From the NCBI GenBank assembly GCA_024195265.1, contig JAJLRJ010000006.1, forward strand, positions 20,713,877 through 20,777,876: 64,000 nucleotides of DNA. Direction: 5' to 3'. Below are positions 30,649-39,235 of the stretch, piece by piece. Position numbers and translations under genes: made by a program. Source of the DNA: Dendrophyllia cribrosa. Its lineage: Eukaryota; Cnidaria; Anthozoa; Scleractinia; Dendrophylliidae. The first letter of the stretch is position 1; each line of letters begins with the position of its first letter. The notes under the pieces were generated by a model. The model made no database searches, had not been told where the DNA came from, and was given only the letters and a program-made list of their open reading frames with translations.

Positions 30649-31899
30649 TTAGTACTGTACAGATTCCAGCTGCCTGCCCATGATGTTCATCTGTGCGTCT
30701 GAGAGTGTGAAGATGTGACAGAGTGCGTTTCCCGAGCCTGTGCCGTTTCGTTCGATCTCGAGTTGCACGCCATCTTGTGTGTTGACGAGCCGTTGGCCGT
30801 TGCCGTGCAGGGCTGTGTCACCCATGGCCCGCAGGTCAATCCAGAGACCAAACTTGTTGCCTGTGAGATATTTGGTCAAGTTCATGTTAGGCCTGCCGTC
30901 CGTGTGTGGGGTAAAATGCCGGGTTACCTCTCTCCACATGTCTGTGCCACTGATGCCCTCGTTGTAAAGCCTGTTTGGAAAACCGTTGACTGTGACCTTT
31001 ACTTTGGTGATGTCGCGATTGAAATAGTTCTCGGAGTCCCTGGCACCAGCCGTGTAGGGGTTGATGAACAGCAAGAGGATGCCCTTGAGAGACCGGCGCT
31101 GTGGGTTAACCCTAAGATTCAGCTGAGTGTCACCACTTTTTGAGAAGGGATGCACCCGAGCTCGCATTACGAGGTCATAAGCGAACTCCTTGCCGCTTGT
31201 GTAAGTGCTTGTTGCCGCGTCGGCCAGAGTCTTACTTCTGATCGTCTCATACTCCAGTTGAAGGTTTTCTAACTTGTACACGAGCTTGCTTGTGTCTGAG
31301 CCTCGGACAACTTGGTTTGCGGGAGCGAGGGTTAGTTCGAAGACCAGATCGTTATACAGTGCCCGAGGGTATATAACACCGTGATCACTTATGATTTGGT
31401 GATCGAGGTTGATGCGGTACTTGTTCTTGTATATTGTCTCAAGCTTGTTCTCTGCATCCACACCGGAGGACTTCTTGTCGCCAGCACCAGAGCGGATCTT
31501 ACACAAATCCACACTCTGGATGCCATCCATAATCATGTTGTCCCGCTCATCGGTTGATCGGAAGAGATCTTCGAAGATCTTGTAGATGTCGTACCCAACC
31601 GTGTCCTGGACAGTGGTGGCTGCAAACTTTACAACGAGCCTGTCCACCAGGGCCCGAGAAACATTTTGTACGAGAAAGTTGTTTGCATGGCCCCCGGCTA
31701 GGGAGAGGTTAAACACCAGGGCAAGTGAGCCGGACATAATGACATCGTCAGTGCCCAGCTTGGGTACCGAGACACAAAGTGTCTCGCCGGGGTTGGCCTC
31801 AGAGGGGTTGAATGTGATGCGCTTGACGGTTCGCTCTGCTTTCATGGCGCCCAGTGTCTTTTCACTGTGAGATGGAAGTGAATTCGGTTGCACAGCCAT
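30649..31899 (-). CDS. candidate major capsid protein (double jelly roll)
   Basis: 416 residues rich in beta-type segments with no membrane span. Stretches such as ANNFLVQNVSRALVDRLVVK, VGYDIYKIFEDLFRSTDER, YPRALYNDLVFELTLAP, KLVYKLENLQLEYETI and FGLWIDLRAMGDTALHGNG, and an end like LSDAQMNIMGRQLESVQY, resemble capsid proteins that I recall from cnidarian Polinton-type elements. The assignment rests on length, context and recall, not on a structure. It lies next to the ATPase and is expressed divergently from the coiled-coil membrane protein across a 42-bp gap containing TATATA motifs for both genes. Confidence 0.65.
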   Translation of the reverse strand: MAVQPNSLPSHSEKTLGAMKAERTVKRITFNPSEANPGETLCVSVPKLGTDDVIMSGSLALVFNLSLAGGHANNFLVQNVSRALVDRLVVKFAATTVQDTVGYDIYKIFEDLFRSTDERDNMIMDGIQSVDLCKIRSGAGDKKSSGVDAENKLETIYKNKYRINLDHQIISDHGVIYPRALYNDLVFELTLAPANQVVRGSDTSKLVYKLENLQLEYETIRSKTLADAATSTYTSGKEFAYDLVMRARVHPFSKSGDTQLNLRVNPQRRSLKGILLLFINPYTAGARDSENYFNRDITKVKVTVNGFPNRLYNEGISGTDMWREVTRHFTPHTDGRPNMNLTKYLTGNKFGLWIDLRAMGDTALHGNGQRLVNTQDGVQLEIERNGTGSGNALCHIFTLSDAQMNIMGRQLESVQY

Positions 31900-31941
31900 T
31901 GGTATATATTTGTGTTTTTTAAAAATTTATATTTATATATC
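31900..31941. promoter_or_regulatory. bidirectional late-type promoter
   Basis: A 42-bp gap between two divergent start codons. Toward the capsid gene the minus strand reads ACACAAATATATACCA; toward the membrane protein the plus strand reads TTATATTTATATATC. The same gap in element 3 (60,505-60,546) keeps both motifs. Confidence 0.65.
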
Positions 31942-33105
31942 ATGGAAGTCGATCCAACTGATCCAACTGATCCAACTGAGTCAACTGATCCAGCTGAGTC
32001 AACTGACAGAGACCCTCTCATCCCAGACACAGGGGATGCCGATAGCAGGTGGGGTCAAATGACAGAAGAACAACAAGAAGAAGCCCGCCAATGGGTCCAG
32101 GACCAAACCGGTCCCAACACCACACAACCCCCGGCTGGCGAACAAGTGCCTATGGTAACAAGAACAAGACTCCCCCCAGAGCAACAAGGCTCCCGCACTG
32201 AAGAACAACAACAACAAGAAGTCCGCCAATGGGTCCAGGACCAAACCGGTCCCAACACCACACAACCCCCGGCTGGCGAAGAAGTGCCTATGGTAACACT
32301 CCCCCCAGAGCAACAAGGCTCCTATTTCATTGAGAATGTCTCTAGAGACGCCTTTCGTGAGTTTGCAAGCGTTGAAGATGCAAATGTCGCTCTACAGGAA
32401 GAATACCCAGAATATGGGAAAAACGGAAATTGGTTAAATCTCAGAATCTCCACAGAAGGCAGACATCGTGGTAAACTGGTAGTTGTGGGGCCAAGAGGTG
32501 GCGAGACTCTGCTCTTCAAAGCTGATGGAAGGACAATTAACCAAAAGATATCAAAAACCGATATGGCAATCCTTGGGCCAAAAAGAGTTGAAGCAATTCA
32601 GCAAAGGGATGAAGCGATAGAAGAGGTTGACAGGACCATACAAGAAGACCAGGTGGTTGCGAATGATGAAAATGAGGAGCCTTCTATCCGCCAACGAGCC
32701 CGTGACAGGGTCCAAGAAGAAAACACCGAGAGAAGAGACGAGCTTGTTGCTGAGAGAGATCACCTTGAGGAAAGACTCCCCCTTCGCGAGAGGGTGAAAA
32801 GGATTTTCAAGAAATACGGATGGACTCTGCAAGCGATTGTTCTGGCAGCTGGCATAACCATCAGCGCTGTTGTACTCGCCACCTTGAACGGTCTGGCAAA
32901 GGCCACCAAGGCTATTGGAAATGGGCTTAAAGAGCTTGCCAAAAAAGCAGCCAGCGCACTGACTGGCCTCATTGGCACAATTGTGAGCTTCATCTTCAAA
33001 GCGGCTGGGTCGGTCATCTCCTTTCTTGGTGAACACGCTTGGCTGCTCATCCTTGCCGTGGTGGCCTTCCTTGTTGAAAGGATCACCAAGCGTTCGAAGT
33101 CTTGA
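31942..33105 (+). CDS. coiled-coil protein with two C-terminal membrane segments
   Basis: 387 residues from the ATG after TATATATC (an in-frame ATG at 31,888 lies inside the capsid gene and is less likely). An Asp/Pro/Thr repeat N-terminus, then a tandem duplication of ~45 residues (EEARQWVQDQTGPNTTQPPA twice), a globular part (RISTEGRHRGKLVVVGPRGG), an acidic/basic coiled coil (~210-290), then WTLQAIVLAAGITISAVVL, an amphipathic Lys/Ala stretch and a membrane segment HAWLLILAVVAFLVERI. Convergent with the 607-aa gene (6-bp gap). A virion membrane or penetration role is inferred from topology only. Confidence 0.8.
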   Translation: MEVDPTDPTDPTESTDPAESTDRDPLIPDTGDADSRWGQMTEEQQEEARQWVQDQTGPNTTQPPAGEQVPMVTRTRLPPEQQGSRTEEQQQQEVRQWVQDQTGPNTTQPPAGEEVPMVTLPPEQQGSYFIENVSRDAFREFASVEDANVALQEEYPEYGKNGNWLNLRISTEGRHRGKLVVVGPRGGETLLFKADGRTINQKISKTDMAILGPKRVEAIQQRDEAIEEVDRTIQEDQVVANDENEEPSIRQRARDRVQEENTERRDELVAERDHLEERLPLRERVKRIFKKYGWTLQAIVLAAGITISAVVLATLNGLAKATKAIGNGLKELAKKAASALTGLIGTIVSFIFKAAGSVISFLGEHAWLLILAVVAFLVERITKRSKS

Positions 33106-33111
33106 ACACAC

Positions 33112-34935
33112 TTATCTCAACCAAACGAAAAGCCCTGCCAAAGAAAGCGCACCCACAGCAACGACTGCCTTGGAGACGTGATGCGGGTCGGGCTGTGGTG
33201 TGGGTGCGGGTGTGGGCTGTGGTGTGGGCTTTGGTGTGGGTGTGGGTGTGCTGCTTGTGGCTGGGGTGGGTGTGGGTGTGCCCTGTGCCTGTGTGGCCTG
33301 GAGATGTATCGGGTTTGATGGGTGGCTGTTTGGTGGATTAATCTTTGTCGGTCCACCGTCCATGTGGCGAAGGGAGGCTTTTTTTGTGCCAAGATTAACA
33401 CCACTGTTCACGCCCAACTTCATCCCTTGTGTTGCCTCCTGCAGATTGTTGTTATACCCGATCACGCTCTCTGTGTTGATAATCATGCGCGAGGGCATGA
33501 GCCAGCTTCCTGGTGCTGTCGCAAAGTCCAGGCGCACTTTCGTTGCTTGGATGGCAAGCTGGTAACGCTGTACGCTTGTTGCGATGTCGTTCAGTATTAT
33601 GGCCTCCTCTAGATGGGTGAGGAATACTCTCTGCGTTTCGAACGCCCGGCCTCCTCTTCCAATGATGCTGCTGCGGGTTTTGGCTTGTGAACCAAGAATG
33701 CAGTACACAAAGGCCTCGATTGATTGGTTCATACGCGCGAGCCCTGGCTGTGTTAGTCCCTGTGCGTAATTTGGCACAAAGTGCTCGAACTGGGTGTCCG
33801 CCCCTTGATCGTTGCGGACGTAAGTTATTCCATTGGCTTTAAAGTTGGGGTCTTTTCTGTCAGTGACGCGCTCATCATCGAACAGAGCTAGATCAGAGTC
33901 TGGATAAGTGTAATCGGTAGAGATGGGGCCCTCTCCATAAGCCCAAATGTAGACATTCCCAAGACCGTGGTTCTTGCCGTATGTGTAACGGAAGTCAGAA
34001 CTGGAGTCGATACCGAACTCTATGCAAAGCTTCTTGTACGCGTCGATGTTGTACTTGTTGTCTTTCTGGTTAAATGGGGGGTAGTCTGGCAAAGCACTCA
34101 CGCTTTGTTCCCCACCCATCTGGTAGAGTATTCGCCTTGTTGTGAAATAAACGTGAAACCGGTAAAACGACCGGAGCTGTGTGGTTAGAGATAGACTGGA
34201 GTTCTTATCGAAGAGAATGTCACGCGAGATTCCACAGCCGGTTGTCGCACACCACAGGGCGAAGGAGAGTTGTTGCGGCCAAAAGCTCATATGGGGACCA
34301 CCCATCCACTTTCGACCATATTTGGCGGTTGTGAAGGATATCTGCGTGTCCCTGAATATGTTTCTGTATTTCGTTGTGAAATACTCAGTTGGAGTGACGT
34401 AAATCCTTTGCTCTTTGTCATTCAAGATTGCGCCAATCATCATGTCTTTGTCTATTGTGGTGGAGAAAGCAATAGCCGGGATTGACTTTTCTGGTTGCCC
34501 CAACGATAACTGATAAGGGAAACCGCCATCATAGACAAGGCCAAGAGCGTCTCTTTCGGCGCCAGTCCAATCTTTGTGGGGCATTTCTGTGATTAGCCCC
34601 CAGGAGCCAGGGGCCTTTTTGTAAAGCACTTCTCCTGTGGCGGTTTTGTGGTCGGCACCATACTCTACTTGCACTTCAAAATGGGACATATCGGCGCGAG
34701 GGAAACGCTTTTTGAAGTCTGATATCGCCTTGGCCTTGGCTGCGGCGTAGAGCTTTGCTGCCTCCGGCGAACTCAACCAAGCCATTTCAGGATCAGGGGG
34801 TGGTCGCTTTGGCGCGACATGAGTATAGGCGTTTGGAGGCGAATAAAAGGGGGGTGGGGGGCCGTAATTGTGGCCACCGATGGAGATGCCAAGATTTGAA
34901 TTAGGATTATATCCACCAGGTCGTCTGCCAAACAT
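33112..34935 (-). CDS. 607-aa conserved structural protein with C-terminal anchor
   Basis: A Gly/Pro/Tyr-rich N-terminus, a large conserved body (AKAISDFKKRFPRADMSHFE, QISFTTAKYGRKWMGGPHMS, FYRFHVYFTTRRILYQMGGE, TRSSIIGRGGRAFETQRVF, VIGYNNNLQEATQGMKLGVN), a Pro/Thr repeat linker (~560-590) and a membrane segment VVAVGALSLAGLFVWL at the very end. No enzyme motif is seen. Size and late-type TATATAC promoter suggest an abundant virion protein. It could instead be the true major capsid protein, with the 416-aa protein as a minor one. The element 3 copy is interrupted by TAG. Confidence 0.78.
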   Translation of the reverse strand: MFGRRPGGYNPNSNLGISIGGHNYGPPPPFYSPPNAYTHVAPKRPPPDPEMAWLSSPEAAKLYAAAKAKAISDFKKRFPRADMSHFEVQVEYGADHKTATGEVLYKKAPGSWGLITEMPHKDWTGAERDALGLVYDGGFPYQLSLGQPEKSIPAIAFSTTIDKDMMIGAILNDKEQRIYVTPTEYFTTKYRNIFRDTQISFTTAKYGRKWMGGPHMSFWPQQLSFALWCATTGCGISRDILFDKNSSLSLTTQLRSFYRFHVYFTTRRILYQMGGEQSVSALPDYPPFNQKDNKYNIDAYKKLCIEFGIDSSSDFRYTYGKNHGLGNVYIWAYGEGPISTDYTYPDSDLALFDDERVTDRKDPNFKANGITYVRNDQGADTQFEHFVPNYAQGLTQPGLARMNQSIEAFVYCILGSQAKTRSSIIGRGGRAFETQRVFLTHLEEAIILNDIATSVQRYQLAIQATKVRLDFATAPGSWLMPSRMIINTESVIGYNNNLQEATQGMKLGVNSGVNLGTKKASLRHMDGGPTKINPPNSHPSNPIHLQATQAQGTPTPTPATSSTPTPTPKPTPQPTPAPTPQPDPHHVSKAVVAVGALSLAGLFVWLR

Positions 34936-34986
34936 GATTGTATATATTTACATTTTAAAATGTTCTTATATATACTCGCGTCTGTC
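34936..34986. promoter_or_regulatory. bidirectional late-type promoter
   Basis: A 51-bp gap between the divergent 607-aa and penton-like A genes. The minus strand reads AAATATATACAATC and the plus strand CTTATATATACTCG. Confidence 0.65.
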
Positions 34987-35655
34987 ATGGTTGTGTTAAC
35001 AATTGTCACGGCTTCGAACCCTCACACGATCTATTTCGACCACCCACTGCCGAAACCGAGTTATATCCGTCTTGTTTCTTGCTCAATTTTCAACTCGTGG
35101 CATAATTTGAAAGAAGCACAGATTTCACCAACAGTCCCTACCCCTAATGGTTCATCACGTGGTGCAACCTTACTTCCAGGCCATCACACTCTTGAGAGTT
35201 TAGCGAAAGACTTTGAAAGCCTAAAAAACTTTAATAGCCGTTTAAATCTAACAATTGAAACAAACAGGCCATATGGGGACATGGTCATTCATAATAACAG
35301 CAGCAGTGTGACGCTTAGTGACAATCTGGCAGAATTGCTTGGCATAAGACCTGTATTGATGCTAATAACCTTCGTCAAGCGTTTAACGGCACCAAGCACT
35401 TACTTCATCCACTGTGATCTGGTTGATAAAGAACAAAACCTCCTTAATGGGAAGCCTTCGACAGTTTTGGCTCGGTTTGATATTCGTGGAAAAGCTTTTG
35501 AGAAGGTGTTTTACGAGACAACACAACAGAACGTCTTGCGTGACGTCTCGTCTAGTGATTATGTAAACAACATAACACTGTCAGTGAGGGATGAGAACAA
35601 TGACCTCTTCAACTTCAATGGTGCGCCTTTGGAATTTGAAATCGAGATCAATTAA
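34987..35655 (+). CDS. penton-like protein A (candidate single jelly roll)
   Basis: 222 residues from the ATG that follows TATATATAC; this start lines up with protein B (MVVLTIVT vs MVMLRIST), better than an in-frame ATG 27 bases upstream. Conserved core: NPHTIYFDHPLPKPSYIRLV, YFIHCDLVDKEQNLLNGKPS, TLSVRDENNDLFNFNGAPL and a C-terminus FEIEIN. The beta-rich pattern and the final FNG/LEFE motif resemble small capsid proteins of Polinton-type elements, so a penton role is plausible but unproven. Paralog B follows 27 bp downstream. Confidence 0.65.
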   Translation: MVVLTIVTASNPHTIYFDHPLPKPSYIRLVSCSIFNSWHNLKEAQISPTVPTPNGSSRGATLLPGHHTLESLAKDFESLKNFNSRLNLTIETNRPYGDMVIHNNSSSVTLSDNLAELLGIRPVLMLITFVKRLTAPSTYFIHCDLVDKEQNLLNGKPSTVLARFDIRGKAFEKVFYETTQQNVLRDVSSSDYVNNITLSVRDENNDLFNFNGAPLEFEIEIN

Positions 35656-35682
35656 AATCATATATATACCCACAACAGTGCA

Positions 35683-36363
35683 ATGGTTATGCTAAGAATT
35701 AGCACACATTCGAATCCTTACACCATTTACTTTGATCAACCGCTTCTGAAGCCGAGCACCATCCGGCTTATCTGGTGCACGTTTCACAAATCGTGGCATA
35801 ATTTGAAAACAGAGGGAACAATAACATGGTTTACCACTGATGGAAATAGAACAGGAACTGTCTTGACATTACCCTCAGGGAACTACTCACCAGTTCACTT
35901 GAGCAATCATATAAACCACCTATTCTATTCGCAACCGGTAAAATTAAGCATCCAAACCGATGAAGTCAACTCATTAATAATTTTACACAAAAATTTTCCT
36001 AATGAGGTAGAATTAAATCCTGCTTTGTCTAAATTATTAGGCGTGGGTGCTAAATTACAGTCTGGGCCGACATACATTAATAATTTAGTGGCACCAGACT
36101 TCTATTACATTCACTGTGATCTTGTTGATAAAGAACAAAGCTTAGTTAATGGCAAGCCTTCATCTGTTTTAGCAAAAATTTTCATTAATGCTGAGTTCGC
36201 TCCCAACGATTTAATTAAATATTGGGAAACAACACAGCATGCCTTTATTAGGACAGCATCTACCAATTTTGTTCATAGTTTAACAATTTCTATCAAAGAC
36301 GCACATGGAAACCTATTCGACTTCAACGGCTTACCTTTTGATCTTGACATAGAGATAAATTAA
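35683..36363 (+). CDS. penton-like protein B, AT-rich paralog
   Basis: 226 residues, clearly paralogous to protein A (NPYTIYFDQPLLKPSTIRLI, YYIHCDLVDKEQSLVNGKPS, FDFNGLPFDLDIEIN). Its codons are distinctly richer in A and T than those of protein A and neighbours, so it may be an older duplicate or acquired from another element. Late motif CATATATATACCC 16-28 nt upstream. Element 3 has only one member of this pair. Confidence 0.65.
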   Translation: MVMLRISTHSNPYTIYFDQPLLKPSTIRLIWCTFHKSWHNLKTEGTITWFTTDGNRTGTVLTLPSGNYSPVHLSNHINHLFYSQPVKLSIQTDEVNSLIILHKNFPNEVELNPALSKLLGVGAKLQSGPTYINNLVAPDFYYIHCDLVDKEQSLVNGKPSSVLAKIFINAEFAPNDLIKYWETTQHAFIRTASTNFVHSLTISIKDAHGNLFDFNGLPFDLDIEIN

Positions 36364-36387
36364 AAAATCATATATATACCCCATGCC

Positions 36388-37074
36388 ATGAGTTCTGCCA
36401 ATGTGCTTCCATCGGCCCCCGAATACAGCCATACACAAAAGATATACCCTGACCTTGGGATCACTCAAATCAATGCAGAAGACTTCCGGCTCAAAAAGAT
36501 CTCTGACTTGCTGAAGGAGTTGTCTGACGAAGCCGAGCACTACAGACAAGTCGCAAAGAAATACAAACGAACCCAATCATTAGTTCATTACTCGGCGGTT
36601 GGCCTTGGGTCACTTTCTGTCGGGCTGTCATCAGGGGCCCTAGCCACTGCATTGACTGGGTTCGGAATTGTTGCAAGTCCAGCACTTGCCGGCATCGCGA
36701 CCCTCTGTGGGCTGTCCTCTGTTGGCTTTACAGCTGCCAACAAGCGATTAGAACGGAAAGTGACAAAACACGAGAAAATCTACACACTGGCCCTGGCTAA
36801 ACGCAACTCTGTCTATGAGCTGGTCTCAAAGGCTCTGGAAGACAAGAGGATCAGTGATGCAGAATTCGCCATAATTACTCGTGAGGTGGAAAAATATCAC
36901 GAACTCAAAGCTGCAATCAGGGATGGTGTTAAGGCTAAAAAAAACGTTGGCACTCAAACACAAGCGCCAGACCTCGAGAAACTCAAAAACGAACTTCGCA
37001 AGGAAGTCAAACAAGAGTTTCAAAAAAAGATAAGTCTTCTCACCGCAGCATCCAAGTCCGATTTGAGAGATTAA
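36388..37074 (+). CDS. 228-aa protein with central hydrophobic hairpin
   Basis: A helical, charged N-terminal third, a ~50-residue hydrophobic region rich in Gly/Ala/Ser (SVGLSSGALATALTGFGIVA, then ALAGIATLCGLSSVGFTA), a conserved LERKVTKHEKIYTLALAKRN motif and a charged helical C-terminus. Late motif CATATATATACCCC just upstream. Similar unnamed proteins are, as I recall, common in cnidarian genomes. Likely a membrane protein of the particle; function unknown. Its last ~65 bp of DNA recur at 55,794-55,860 and 62,561-62,627. Confidence 0.78.
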   Translation: MSSANVLPSAPEYSHTQKIYPDLGITQINAEDFRLKKISDLLKELSDEAEHYRQVAKKYKRTQSLVHYSAVGLGSLSVGLSSGALATALTGFGIVASPALAGIATLCGLSSVGFTAANKRLERKVTKHEKIYTLALAKRNSVYELVSKALEDKRISDAEFAIITREVEKYHELKAAIRDGVKAKKNVGTQTQAPDLEKLKNELRKEVKQEFQKKISLLTAASKSDLRD

Positions 37075-37104
37075 ATTCAGGTTTTAATCTACAAATCTTG
37101 AGGG

Positions 37105-37300
37105 AAAAATACCACCCATAAATTCCGAAGCGCCCCACAAATAACGAAGCGCCCCCAAAAAACTTTTTCAAAAAATAAATTCCGAAGCGCCCCAGAAAAA
37201 CTTTTTCAAAAAATAAATTCCGAAGCGCCCCAGAAAAACTTTTTTCAACAAAGTTGGGGCGCTTCGGTATTTGTGGGGCGCTTCGGTATGTTCGAGAAGC
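37105..37300. repeat. intergenic inverted and direct repeat cluster
   Basis: Between the membrane protein and VLTF3-like genes: four copies of a GAAGCGCCCC box on one side and two inverted copies (GGGGCGCTTCGG) on the other, with a tandem ~38-bp repeat containing AAAAACTTTTTCAAAAAATA. Large hairpins are possible. Element 3 carries an unrelated palindrome at the same place (55,562-55,728). Terminator, insulator or origin roles are all conceivable. Confidence 0.75.
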
Positions 37301-37365
37301 TTCGAAAAGTTGTAATTTTCTAAATACTGCCTTTACACAACAATACCGGAAGTCACGGGAAACCT

Positions 37366-37397
37366 CCAATTGAAAATTGTAATCTCTAAATATAGAC
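37366..37397 (+). promoter_or_regulatory. early-type promoter of the VLTF3-like gene
   Basis: CCAATTGAA at 37,366-37,374, 32 nt before the ATG, then TAAATATAGAC. Confidence 0.6.
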
Positions 37398-38063
37398 ATG
37401 ACTGAGTTTGGCGTACGGCTCAATGAACTTGACAAAGAACACAAACTTGCCATCCTTCGCTCGCTATACGGCAGCGATTACACAAAAGAAATACACCGCT
37501 TGTGCCTGCCGGAAAAACTTTATCAGTTATGCGAAGATGTGGGGTTGGCAGAGATTGGGCAGCAATATCTACAAAAAAATTACAATGACATGGAGATTGA
37601 ACGCTGGGACCGAAGACTCCTGTCTTGTTATGACTGTGGTGGCTCCTTTTTTCAATCAATCAATTCTTGTGAACTTTATTGTAAAAGATGCGGCCGTGTG
37701 GAAGTGCTCGATGATGCTAAGGCATGTACACATCAAAACAATTTCCACAGACAAAGCCATCGGCCGGGACGATGTTATGTATTTGGTTATGCCTTGAACC
37801 GGCTTATAAAAAAGCTCAAATGTCTGCCTGTACAGTTGACTCTCGATCAAATCCATGAAACGAAACGTGTCTTCAAACAAATAGAAGCTCAGCTTCCGAG
37901 AATATCTTATACGTTTGTGATCTACAAAATCCTGGACATTATAACACCGCTTGAAGCCCCGCAACGAGTGATTATAAATTATCTTAGACAACAATGGATG
38001 TCTGATGCGATGATAATCAAAAACGAATTTTTATGGAATAATGCATTCAGAACTCTGGAGTAA
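37398..38063 (+). CDS. VLTF3-like late transcription factor candidate
   Basis: 221 residues. An N-terminal helical part is followed by a zinc ribbon with C77, C80, C95 and C98 (CYDCGG and CKRCG), then a helical domain (ALNRLIKKLKCLPVQLTLDQ, then IHETKRVFKQI and YTFVIYKILDIITP). A zinc ribbon plus this helical region resembles poxvirus-type VLTF-3 proteins, which occur in many large DNA viruses and some Polinton-like viruses and activate late genes. No motif is decisive, so moderate confidence. Early-type promoter; convergent 17-bp overlap with the YqaJ gene. A broken copy is in element 3. Confidence 0.6.
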   Translation: MTEFGVRLNELDKEHKLAILRSLYGSDYTKEIHRLCLPEKLYQLCEDVGLAEIGQQYLQKNYNDMEIERWDRRLLSCYDCGGSFFQSINSCELYCKRCGRVEVLDDAKACTHQNNFHRQSHRPGRCYVFGYALNRLIKKLKCLPVQLTLDQIHETKRVFKQIEAQLPRISYTFVIYKILDIITPLEAPQRVIINYLRQQWMSDAMIIKNEFLWNNAFRTLE

Positions 38064-39159
38064 GCATTGCCGCTTGCTTCATTAGAAAGGCTTCCAAAAC
38101 GGCCTTGTCATCGCCTGTGTTTGGAGTTGTGGCAGAGTCCTCGGTGTAAGTATAATTTTTGATTCTTCCTTTCAGTTTTGATAGATTATCATGAAAGCAT
38201 TCGATAGGTCTTTGAATGTTCCTCAAGAAATCTGGTTTTTTAAACTCCCAAATTTCAGTGAGATCGAGCAATTTCCAAGCGAACATTGCAACAGGTTTTG
38301 GCCCTTCTCTACGCGGGTTAGAGAACGCTTCTTTCATAGCGTTTAAACGTAGAAATTCAGCATTTTCGTCACGTTCTGTGAACGTCATTCTTATTTTGCC
38401 ATAATAAACCCAAATCTCTTTAGTGGCAATTAAACCCATGACATGTTCAAACAAAGCAATTGTTTGTGTTGCTCCAAGATCAATAAGTTCGGCTTGATTG
38501 ATCTTGATGTTTTGTTTGCTGAATAGATAACAGACCCCCCAGGCAAGAGTTAATTTATTTTTTGTCTTGTATGTTCTCCCGGCGTTGAGAAAAGAATTGT
38601 GAGCTAAACTTGGTTCAAGCTGGTTTAAAGAACACATTCTGAAATAGCCGTCAACAAACAAGCCTTTGGAGACCATTTCACCACTCAAAGCAAGCCCTGT
38701 TTGTATCTGATCGCGATAATAGCTAGGAATTCTGTTCATCGCTATTTTTCGCTTGAACGGACACTTTAATTCTAACAAATTTAATGTGTTATCTTTATTC
38801 ATGAAATAACCGTCTGGACTACAAGTGACCTTTCGATAAAGCGGATGCTCGCTTGACAGATTAAGAGAAATGCTGTGACCAAAAACGGAAACAGAATGTT
38901 TTTGCTCAAAATATTTGCGTATAATCGGCTCAAACAGATTGCCCCAGGTACAAGCCGCATTGTTATGCATAACCGGCGGTTGAATTTTCTTTAAGAGCAA
39001 GCTTCTTCGCGTTTCGAACGGCGAAGTAGCTGTTAAAGCAGAGACTTCAGAAGCACCAATTGTATTTTGTCTGGCTGAGAGCCAGTCGGCGCTCTTTTGT
39101 TTCAGACCAGTGTTCCTCGATTTTAGAAAGTTCATGAAATCTTGTGTTGTCGCCATCAT
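38047..39159 (-). CDS. YqaJ-type viral recombinase/exonuclease
   Basis: 370 residues, PD-(D/E)XK fold. ADWLSARQNTIGASEVSALT is the typical N-terminal substrate-binding motif, followed by WGNLFEPIIRKYFE with its Glu, CSPDGYF with the catalytic Asp (~115), LLELKCPFKR with E-x-K (~132), and QIQTGLALSG with the conserved Gln. The family resects or recombines double-stranded DNA during viral replication. Early-type box TTCAATTGG on the plus strand at 39,184-39,192, 33 nt from the start. Element 3 has an intact 374-aa copy. Confidence 0.88.
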   Translation of the reverse strand: MMATTQDFMNFLKSRNTGLKQKSADWLSARQNTIGASEVSALTATSPFETRRSLLLKKIQPPVMHNNAACTWGNLFEPIIRKYFEQKHSVSVFGHSISLNLSSEHPLYRKVTCSPDGYFMNKDNTLNLLELKCPFKRKIAMNRIPSYYRDQIQTGLALSGEMVSKGLFVDGYFRMCSLNQLEPSLAHNSFLNAGRTYKTKNKLTLAWGVCYLFSKQNIKINQAELIDLGATQTIALFEHVMGLIATKEIWVYYGKIRMTFTERDENAEFLRLNAMKEAFSNPRREGPKPVAMFAWKLLDLTEIWEFKKPDFLRNIQRPIECFHDNLSKLKGRIKNYTYTEDSATTPNTGDDKAVLEAFLMKQAAMLTPEF

Positions 39160-39183
39160 TGGTATACGAAGGGTGAATGTTTT

Positions 39184-39192
39184 TTCAATTGG
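39184..39192 (-). promoter_or_regulatory. early-type box of YqaJ gene (element 1)
   Basis: CCAATTGAA on the minus strand, 33 nt before the start codon and followed by CGTATACCA. Confidence 0.6.
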
Positions 39193-39235
39193 CTAATCAT
39201 CATGTCAAAGTGAAACATAAGACTTCATGGGCAGA

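Noticed and set aside
31888..31941. N-terminal extension of the coiled-coil membrane protein
   Set aside because: It overlaps the promoter gap and the capsid start; the downstream ATG after TATATATC fits the arrangement of element 3.
34960..34986. Signal-peptide-like extension of penton-like A (MFLYILASVMVVLT)
   Set aside because: Translation of the promoter; the start at 34,987 aligns with paralog B and follows the TATATAC motif.
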